Origin: Ochromonadaceae sp. CCMP2298
Lineage: Eukaryota > Sar > Synurophyceae > Ochromonadales > Ochromonadaceae
Length of the DNA stretch: 10,712 nucleotides
Assembly: GCA_026770595.1 (NCBI GenBank)
Contig: MU634701.1
Span: 1-10,712 of the forward strand
Direction of reading: 5' to 3'
Position 1 is the first letter of the stretch. The number at the start of each line of letters is the position of its first letter. The translations under genes and the position numbers were made by a program. Below the pieces are notes generated by a model that saw only the letters and a program-made list of their open reading frames with translations, did not search any database and was not told where the DNA came from. This document shows positions 6,601-10,712 of the stretch, one piece after another.

Positions 6601-8492
6601 ATGCACATTGTATAGGAGGGGGTATAATACACATTGTATAATACACATAACAGTATAGGAGGGGGTTAATTACACATTATAGTAAAGGAGGGGGTTTATT
6701 ACACATATATGCCCTTGAAGAATTTCTGGTAGTCTTGGGCAGAGATCTCCTCTACAATATACTCAATAATATATAATCTATAATATACTCTATAATATAC
6801 TATATATAATATACTCTATATAAAATACTCTATATAATATACTCTAATATTACACATTATAACCTTGAAGAATTTCTGGTAGTCCTCGGCAGAGATCTCA
6901 TCCTTGTCGCGGGACCAGATGGCCACATTGCCGTTAAGCCTTTCGTACTCCCATGACTCCACCTGTGAGGTATTAGAGTATATTAGTATATTATATAGAG
7001 CTATATAGAGTATATTATATAGAGTTATACAGAGTTATATAGAGTATATCATATCATTATATAGAGATAGAGACATCACACCTGCTCCGTCTTGGGGGTC
7101 TTCTCCTCCTCCTCCTCGTCGATTTCTAGCCCCTCCTCGTCCACCTCTTTTACTACCTCCTCCTATAATAGGTGTTTAACGTAGACGGGATGGGGGTTAG
7201 TAGAGAGGGGTAAGGAGGGGTGGATAGTGACCAAGGTAACAATGGTGGGTTTTATGGGTTGTTCAGCATAGACGGGGTGGGTTTAATACCTCTTCCACCT
7301 CCACTGTCTTCATTGTCTTCTTGTGCAGGTAGATGGGGAAGGTGATGAACTCGCTGTGGTGTGCCACGATCTAGGGTCCGGGGCATAGAGAGGGTTTATT
7401 AGGTGAAAGAGGGTTTATTGGGTGAGAGAGGGTTTATTAGACACGGGAGGATTTAATACTGTTGTGTAGTGTCATGGTGAGGTGAGTGATGTACCTGCTC
7501 TAGTTTGGTCTGCGCCAAGAACTCGTACGCGTCTTCCTTCAGGAACATCGTGATCTCCGTGCCCCTGTAGGTGTAGGGGTTATAGAGTTATATAGAGTTA
7601 TATAGTTATATTGAGTGTACTATGTACAGATAACACCTGCCCAACGTGTCCCCCAGGTTATAAATAGGGTTATAATGTGAGTATATATGGAGGTTTATAT
7701 TGTGATATTAGTATTCATTTGGAGGGTTTTGGTACCTGCCCAGAGTGTCCCCCCGGGGGTCCTTCGCGATGGTGAATGAGGAGTCGGCCGTGGACTCCCA
7801 CAGGTACTGCACATCGTCGTTGTGCTTGGACACCACGCGCACCTGGGTTGAGAGAGGGGTGTTGTTACAGAGAGATGCACAATAACACACTAACGCACTA
7901 ACGCACTAACACAGAGAGGATTGCGTACCTTGTCTGCTACCAGGTATACTGCATAGAACCCGACTCCGAACTGTCCGATCAGCCCCATATCTGCGCCGTC
8001 GCCCAGGGCATCTAGGAAGTTCTTGGTTCCTGACTTCGCCAGGGTGCCGAGGTTGTTGACCAGGTCCGAGCGGGTCATGCCCACGCCTGTGTCCTTGATG
8101 GTCAGCGTCTTGAGCTTGTCGTTGAAGGAGATCCAGATGCCTAGGTCCTTCTTGTCCCCAAGCATGTCGGAGGCAGACACGGCCAGGAAGCGGATCTTGT
8201 CCAGGGCATCGGAGGCGTTGGAGATGAGCTCTCGGAGGAAGACTTCTCTGTTCTTGTACAGAGAGTTGATGATGATGTCCATGAGGCGGTTGACCTCCGC
8301 CTGGAAGACAAAGCTCTCCTTGTTCGCGTCTAGGGCGGCCTCGTCCTCTTTTGACAGACCGTCCATCATGACGCCGTCGGTCACGGCCTCGGGGATGTCG
8401 GCTCCGGCGACCTCATCCGCCGCGTGGACGGGGCTGGTGGCCACGAACAGGCAGGCTATCAGGAACAGAAGTCCCGAGAGAGAGACGCGCAT
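3607..8492 (-). CDS. HSP90B1: GRP94 / endoplasmin (ER Hsp90), 17 exons
   Basis: Lumenal ER chaperone of the Hsp90 family; it uses ATP to mature secreted and membrane proteins. Seventeen exons join in frame to 779 residues, close to the roughly 800 typical of GRP94. Residues 1-24 form a signal peptide (hydrophobic core [12 protein letters not shown], likely cleavage after VHA). The N-terminal ATPase domain carries E88 and N92 (RELISNASD), D134 (DTGVGM) and the lid glycines GQFGVGF (173-179). An acidic linker spans about 270-301. The middle domain has R420 and Q424 in NVSRETLQQ, the pair that contacts ATP in Hsp90s. The C-terminal dimerisation domain has ANMERI and ELNPRHPI (677-684). The protein ends in a Glu-rich tail and HDEF rather than MEEVD, fitting ER retention over a cytosolic form. 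The start ATG (8490-8492) is the first Met before the signal peptide; the frame stays open upstream but lacks ATG. Oddities: FYAV in place of the usual FYSA after the lid glycines, and YGHS for the usual YGWS. Confidence 0.96.
3884..4062. repeat. GGGTTTAATA-rich intron 15
   Basis: The + strand of this 179-nt intron repeats GGGTTTAAT or GGGTTTTAAT about eight times at irregular spacing. The copies begin near 3889, 3907, 3936, 3965, 3987, 4012, 4033 and 4050. In transcript sense the units read ATTAAACCC. One sits against the donor (GTGATTAAAACCC) and one against the acceptor (TTAAACCCATCAG). Confidence 0.8.
4154..4225. repeat. 36-bp tandem duplication in intron 14
   Basis: Two head-to-tail copies (4154-4189 and 4190-4225) of a unit starting TGTGGGGGTGTAATATG differ at one position (G4163 versus T4199). 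Diffuse TAATATGTATAAT repeats continue to about 4345 in the same intron. Confidence 0.85.
4735..4890. repeat. GGGTTTAATACACATTA-type repeats in intron 12
   Basis: At least four diverged copies of a unit near GGGTTTAATACACATTA are interleaved with GGAGGG tracts. Similar units recur in intron 11 (about 5005-5035), intron 10 (5151-5220) and intron 6 (6577-6706), always in the same orientation. Confidence 0.75.
5160..5219. repeat. 12-bp perfect inverted repeat in intron 10
   Basis: TTAAATACACAT at 5160-5171 and its exact reverse complement at 5208-5219 are separated by 36 nt inside the 111-nt intron 5121-5231. In the transcript the first arm begins 12 nt after the donor, so a hairpin would shorten the path between the splice sites. 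Confidence 0.8.
5643..5700. repeat. 29-bp tandem duplication in intron 8
   Basis: Two near-identical copies (5643-5671 and 5672-5700) of a unit beginning ATAGGTACAGGTGAAAAGG, each with a GGAGGGGG tract. They lie close to the acceptor of the 355-nt intron 8. Confidence 0.85.
5850..5915. repeat. (ATAC)n microsatellite in intron 8
   Basis: About 16 uninterrupted tetranucleotide units, (GTAT)n in the transcript, sit inside a wider imperfect CATACATA zone from about 5765 to 5985. The zone reaches the donor of exon 8, which itself reads AAG|GTATGTATGTATGG. Confidence 0.95.
6713..6749 (-). pseudogene. Copy of the 3' end of exon 6 inside intron 6
   Basis: These 37 bases match 6863-6899, the last 35-36 bases of exon 6 plus its donor edge, at 35 of 37 positions and exactly 150 bp away. 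In transcript sense the copy could encode [12 protein letters not shown], against [12 protein letters not shown] in the exon. The donor GT is lost (AAGGGC instead of AAGGTT). The joined frame is complete without this copy, so I read it as a duplicated exon remnant. Confidence 0.85.
6750..6850. repeat. ATATACTCTATATA repeat, 5' arm beside exon 6
   Basis: An AT-rich array of ATATACTCT/ATATAATATACTC units lies in intron 6. Bases 6827-6846 are the exact reverse complement of 7006-7025 in intron 5, on the other side of exon 6. Confidence 0.85.
6971..7080. repeat. TATATAGAG repeat, 3' arm beside exon 6
   Basis: Repeats of TTATATAGAGTATA fill most of intron 5. They are the reverse complement of the array in intron 6, with a perfect 20-bp match between 7006-7025 and 6827-6846. 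A similar GAGTTATATAGAGTT stretch occurs in intron 2 near 7582-7610. Confidence 0.85.
7391..7438. repeat. Three 19-bp-spaced AGGGTTTATT units in intron 3
   Basis: AGGGTTTATT occurs at 7391, 7410 and 7429, a 19-bp period, within AGAGAGGGTTTATT(A/G)GG units. This is a variant of the GGGTTTAAT motif seen in other introns of the gene. Confidence 0.85.
7635..7654 (-). pseudogene. Copy of the 3' end of exon 2 inside intron 2
   Basis: Twenty bases match 7734-7753, the end of exon 2 plus the donor GT, at 18 of 20 positions and 99 bp away. In transcript sense both read Gly-Asp-Thr-Leu-Gly followed by AG|GT. The two differences fall at third or first codon bases and are synonymous (ACT CTG versus ACG TTG). 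No acceptor AG directly precedes the copy, so it is not an obvious exon. Confidence 0.7.
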
Positions 8493-8761
8493 TCTTCTCC
8501 AAGATCGAGGTAAGCTCGCAAGGTTGAGGGAGACGCTGTTATGATTCTGGGCAACCACAGATCACCTCAGGTCAGGGAGATTCTTAGATCCTCCCTGTTT
8601 CTGTTCTCCCTCCTCCTCCCGTTCAGAAATTAGAAACACCAATTTTTCCCTTTTCTAAATCTGAGATTTTATCATAAACCCACGCTTTTTCGGACGCCCT
8701 CCGATAAAACCCCGATAAGAGACGTCTTGGACGCGTGTCAACTCGCGCACTCCACTCATTG

Positions 8762-8858
8762 ATGCGCGCCCCTCGCTCCTCTTGGCTCTTTTAATCTGAA
8801 CATAATGCTCGTAGAGAGGATGCGAGGGCCTATTCTGGAGGTCTTCAACATGCTTTGA
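8762..8858 (+). other. Two possible upstream ORFs before the TEX261-like gene
   Basis: ATG at 8762 opens a 10-codon frame closed by TAA at 8792-8794. ATG at 8805 opens a 17-codon frame closed by TGA at 8856-8858. Both precede the main ATG at 8995. They matter only if transcription starts upstream of them, which the sequence alone cannot show. Confidence 0.3.
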
Positions 8859-8895
8859 GCTGCTGGGAGGATAACAGCGAACAGCGAGGATCTAG

Positions 8896-8972
8896 CGCGC
8901 GGCGATCTTGGGCCGCGATTCCAACAGCTTCGCGCGGCGATCTTGGGACGCGATTCCAACAGCTTCGCGCGG
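8896..8972. repeat. 35-bp tandem duplication upstream of the TEX261-like start
   Basis: Copies at 8896-8930 and 8931-8965 begin CGCGCGGCGATCTTGGG and differ by one base (C versus A); a third partial copy (CGCGCGGG) follows to 8972. The unit is GC-rich and ends 22 bp before the start codon. Confidence 0.9.
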
Positions 8973-8994
8973 GCAGCCCGCATTCTTCCCAGGG

Positions 8995-9591
8995 ATGGGC
9001 ACGATCTTCTGGTTATTCGGGTTTGCCACTAGTTTCCTCACCTTGGTGCTGCTGGCGCTGTCGATATCAGCTGGCCTGTACCTCTTGGCGGAGCTGGCAG
9101 AGGAGTTCCCAACAATGGCCGGAAAAGTATCCAAGTACCTGACAGCCTCTGTGCTGCTGCTGCACGTGATACTGCTCATAGACGGACTGCCTCTGTGGGA
9201 GTCCCTGATTGGGATAGCGTCGCACCTCTTCTATGCCAGTATGCTGCTGAGTTTTCCATTCGTTCGGCTCTTGTCGGTTCCCGCTATTGGGTCGGCTGTG
9301 GGCTTCGTCCTCTCAAACGTCTTCTGGCTGCTGCACTTCACGCGTAGTCGAACACCGCTGCAGGTTATCGGCTACTTCGTCGTATGCGTGTGGAGCGTGC
9401 CCTGTGCGCTGTTCGCCAGTCTCACTTTATACGAGAACACGCTGCCCTCCACCGACCACCACGACCTCAGCCCCTGTAAGAACAAGTCTTTAGGCAAGGA
9501 GATATTCGACCAATGTATGGGGTTTGTGGAGAAAGTGACGCACTCAGATGTCTTCTCCGCGATCAAGGCGCTCAACGACAAACGGAGGTAG
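8995..9591 (+). CDS. TEX261: TEX261 / Svp26 (Erv26) family ER-Golgi membrane protein
   Basis: An intronless 198-residue protein, about the length of animal TEX261 (196). It has four to five hydrophobic helices (roughly 4-31, 48-64, 70-95, 98-115, 122-145) and a short polar tail. The family hallmarks AGLYLLAELAEE (26-37), FPFVRLLSVP (87-96) and ENTLPST (147-153) are present. Yeast Svp26 cycles between ER and Golgi and helps load type II membrane proteins such as mannosyltransferases into COPII vesicles; the same adaptor role is inferred here. The Met at 8995 is chosen because the family starts directly before the first helix; the frame stays open upstream only through the 35-bp repeats. An acceptor-like TTCTTCCCAG lies just before the ATG, so a spliced leader exon is possible. 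It diverges from the GRP94 gene and converges on the next gene. Confidence 0.93.
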   Translation: MGTIFWLFGFATSFLTLVLLALSISAGLYLLAELAEEFPTMAGKVSKYLTASVLLLHVILLIDGLPLWESLIGIASHLFYASMLLSFPFVRLLSVPAIGSAVGFVLSNVFWLLHFTRSRTPLQVIGYFVVCVWSVPCALFASLTLYENTLPSTDHHDLSPCKNKSLGKEIFDQCMGFVEKVTHSDVFSAIKALNDKRR

Positions 9592-9844
9592 CTATAGGTT
9601 CCTGTGTAAATGCTGTTCTGTGTAAATGTGTAACATAGAAAATGTTGAAACTTTGATACTGTTAAATATGCCATCGATTGTTCTTCGTTTATATTCAATA
9701 CAATTATTCAAAATTGGCCTTGGTACCGGTACCGTGGCTCCTGTTCGTGCAATACCCGGTATGCAATTCCCCTGTTCCCCAACTACAATTATGTACACGT
9801 AATATATAGACGTCGGACGCGCAGGCGTGGGCGAGGCCTTGAGC
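9592..9844. other. Convergent 3' flanks, no gene seen
   Basis: 253 bp separate two convergent stop codons. It holds the TGTAA cluster, an A/T-rich middle part and, at 9722-9733, a perfect 12-bp palindrome made of two GGTACC units. No supported coding frame or RNA gene was seen. Confidence 0.6.
9605..9633 (+). terminator. Cluster of three TGTAA motifs
   Basis: TGTAA occurs at 9605-9609, 9621-9625 and 9629-9633, starting 14 nt after the TEX261-like stop. TGTAA is the usual polyadenylation signal of chlorophyte algae. The cluster is suggestive but is not matched by clear equivalents after every gene here. Confidence 0.4.
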
Positions 9845-10504
9845 TTAGTACACGTCGGGGGGCCCCGGCGGCCTAAATGCGTCTATATTTCCGTACTGCA
9901 CTGCGTAGAGCTGGTCCGTCAGCTCCTGGTTGATCTGCTCCAGTTGCTGGATGCGCTCACAAGCCGGGCCCACCACCTGCTGGAGCTGGTGGTGCTGCGC
10001 GGCCAGTTCGCGGTACCGGCTGTCCTGGATTGCCACGGCCTTTTTGAGCAGCTTGTTTTCCTCCACGCTACTCTGCTCTCTCAGCACCGCCACCAACCGC
10101 TCCTGCATCTGCTTGTTCTGCGCAACCACGTGCTGGATCTCTTGGTCTTTGCGCGCGAGAGACATCTGGCTCTCCATGCGCAGTGACGCCACCACGCTCT
10201 CGTGGTATCGCAAGTACTGCTCCGACTTGGCGTTGTCCGTCTCGTTGGGCCCTCCGAATTCCACCCGCGTGCGCTTGAAGGCACTTCCCACGAACGCATT
10301 GACCTCCTCCGAGGACCGCCCCACGTCCGCGAAGCTGTAGCTATTGCTCGGGGTCTCGGAGGAGGAGGACACGTAGGAATTCCTGTTCGTCACGCGGACC
10401 TTTTTCGTGCGGCAGACTGACTCCATCGGGTCCGCGAATTCGTCATCCATCGCGGTTCGTCGTTTGCCAAGCATGATCTCGGGGGACATCGCCACCTCCG
10501 CCAT
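9845..10504 (-). CDS. Coiled-coil protein with ENKLLKKAVAIQ motif (plant CUE-protein-like C terminus)
   Basis: An intronless 219-residue protein. A basic N-terminal patch, MLGKRR (11-16) and TKKVRV (33-38), looks like a nuclear localisation signal. A Ser-rich linker follows (40-60), then a long coiled coil (about 94-203), and the chain ends in FRPPGPPDVY. The core ENKLLKKAVAIQ (149-160) with a coiled coil and a Pro-Asp-Val-aromatic end resembles, from memory, plant proteins annotated as 'ubiquitin system component Cue' (AT5G32440 type), which also begin with a GKR motif. No CUE domain is visible here, so the molecular role is unknown. The start is the first ATG in frame (10502-10504) in a good GCGATGG context; the open frame upstream has no ATG. 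It converges on the TEX261-like gene. Confidence 0.82.
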   Translation of the reverse strand: MAEVAMSPEIMLGKRRTAMDDEFADPMESVCRTKKVRVTNRNSYVSSSSETPSNSYSFADVGRSSEEVNAFVGSAFKRTRVEFGGPNETDNAKSEQYLRYHESVVASLRMESQMSLARKDQEIQHVVAQNKQMQERLVAVLREQSSVEENKLLKKAVAIQDSRYRELAAQHHQLQQVVGPACERIQQLEQINQELTDQLYAVQYGNIDAFRPPGPPDVY

Positions 10505-10712
10505 CGCGTCGAGTTCGAGAATCGTAAAAGACGGTGAGTCGACGCGGCTGGACTCCGGCCAATTTTGGGGTGGGAAATGAATCGGCTGCGGAGGAACTGC
10601 GGCCTTGTGCAGGGTGAACAGGTGAAGGTCTGGGAGTGCTTGAGCAGTTGAGGAAAAGATGTGCACAGATGAGGAACGGTCTCATAGGGACCAGGACACT
10701 TTCGTGGGAATT
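10505..10712 (-). promoter_or_regulatory. 5' flank and leader of the coiled-coil gene
   Basis: 208 bp to the window edge. It contains an upstream ATG (10683-10685 on the minus strand) opening an 80-codon frame that overlaps the main start out of frame. That ATG lacks a purine at -3, so leaky scanning would be expected if it is transcribed. I see no clear core promoter element. Confidence 0.4.

Larger units (their letters stand above)
3607..8492 (-). other. HSP90B1: Exon-intron map of the GRP94 gene
   Basis: Exons in transcript order: 8492-7929, 7842-7736, 7564-7495, 7370-7290, 7162-7082, 6962-6864, 6574-6481, 6347-5986, 5630-5556, 5438-5232, 5120-5070, 4982-4902, 4728-4653, 4514-4366, 4147-4063, 3883-3810 and 3690-3607. 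They total 2340 nt (780 codons with TAA). All 16 introns (86-355 nt) are GT-AG and every upstream exon ends in AG. Twelve introns are phase 0, three are phase 1 (introns 7, 13, 15) and one is phase 2 (intron 2). Donors are GTA in eleven, GTG in four and GTT in one. The first 564 nt of coding sequence are uninterrupted; after that introns fall about every 50-360 nt. Boundaries were set by reading frame plus Hsp90 family alignment from memory, without transcript data. Confidence 0.9.
8493..8994. promoter_or_regulatory. Divergent promoter and leaders of GRP94 and TEX261-like genes
   Basis: These 502 bp separate the two divergent start codons and must hold both leaders and probably both promoters. 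Visible elements: a GACGTC palindrome at 8721-8726, ACGCGT at 8731-8736, a CCAAT on the + strand at 8639-8643, and a pyrimidine-rich stretch at about 8590-8624. I find no full ER-stress element (CCAAT-N9-CCACG) and no clear TATA box. Two short upstream reading frames and a 35-bp duplication lie on the TEX261 side. Confidence 0.6.

Noticed and set aside
5858-6646. 262-codon minus-strand frame running through GRP94 exon 8 and its introns
   Set aside because: It is out of frame with the Hsp90 sequence and consists of Arg/Gln-rich shadow sequence plus a Tyr-Val-Cys repeat from the GTAT microsatellite.
6713-6749. Treating the exon 6 copy as a real additional exon
   Set aside because: Exons 6 and 7 already join in phase with a continuous Hsp90 alignment, and the copy lacks a GT donor.
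8023-8544. 173-codon open frame on the + strand opposite GRP94 exon 1
   Set aside because: The minus strand here encodes the highly conserved Hsp90 ATPase domain; the antisense peptide has no family features.
8493-8558. N-terminal extension of GRP94 upstream of the chosen Met
   Set aside because: The frame is open but has no ATG (it begins at GTG), and the extension would bury the signal peptide behind an Arg-rich stretch.
9930-10340. Open + strand frames opposite the coiled-coil gene (also 9827-10186)
   Set aside because: They are shadows of a Gln/Glu-rich coiled coil; the minus-strand frame has the conserved motif, a proper start and a proper stop.
10443-10685. 80-codon ATG frame on the minus strand overlapping the coiled-coil start
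   Set aside because: Arg/Pro/Ser-rich with no family signal and a poor start context; at most an upstream overlapping ORF.

Overview
This window is nuclear DNA of a eukaryote, most likely a unicellular alga or a related protist. Four protein genes alternate in orientation. One of them is broken by sixteen GT-AG introns, and the coding exons are GC-rich while those introns are AT-rich and full of simple repeats. There are no bacterial operon features. Lineage hints are weak. The ER Hsp90 lacks the QEDGQ insertion that I recall from animal GRP94, as plant proteins do. The last gene resembles a coiled-coil family known from plants and algae. Three TGTAA motifs, a green-algal type polyadenylation signal, follow the third gene. 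I cannot fix the phylum.

Layout. 1-95 is a (TCCTCCCT)n tract running into a splice-acceptor-like CAG just before an ATG. 125-3056 (+) encodes a 936-residue ankyrin/UBA/poly-Q protein with one intron and a PAM2-like motif. 3057-3606 is a convergent 3' flank. 3607-8492 (-) is a complete GRP94/HSP90B1 (endoplasmin) gene. I rebuilt it as 17 exons that join in frame to 779 residues, with a signal peptide and a C-terminal HDEF. 8493-8994 is the divergent promoter and leader region shared with 8995-9591 (+), an intronless TEX261/Svp26-type ER-Golgi membrane protein. 9592-9844 is a second convergent flank. 9845-10504 (-) is an intronless 219-residue coiled-coil protein, and its 5' flank fills the rest.

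How the genes relate. The two central genes act in the secretory pathway: a lumenal chaperone and a predicted ER-export adaptor. They share one roughly 500 bp intergenic region, so co-regulation is plausible but unproven. The outer two genes carry ubiquitin-binding (UBA) or ubiquitin-family affinities; no direct link to the middle pair is visible.

The most unusual part is the intron set of the GRP94 gene. All sixteen introns follow an exon ending in AG. Several introns share a dispersed repeat in one orientation. Two introns hold near-identical copies of the 3' end of the preceding exon. One frame-neutral exon is bracketed by a perfect 20-bp inverted repeat.
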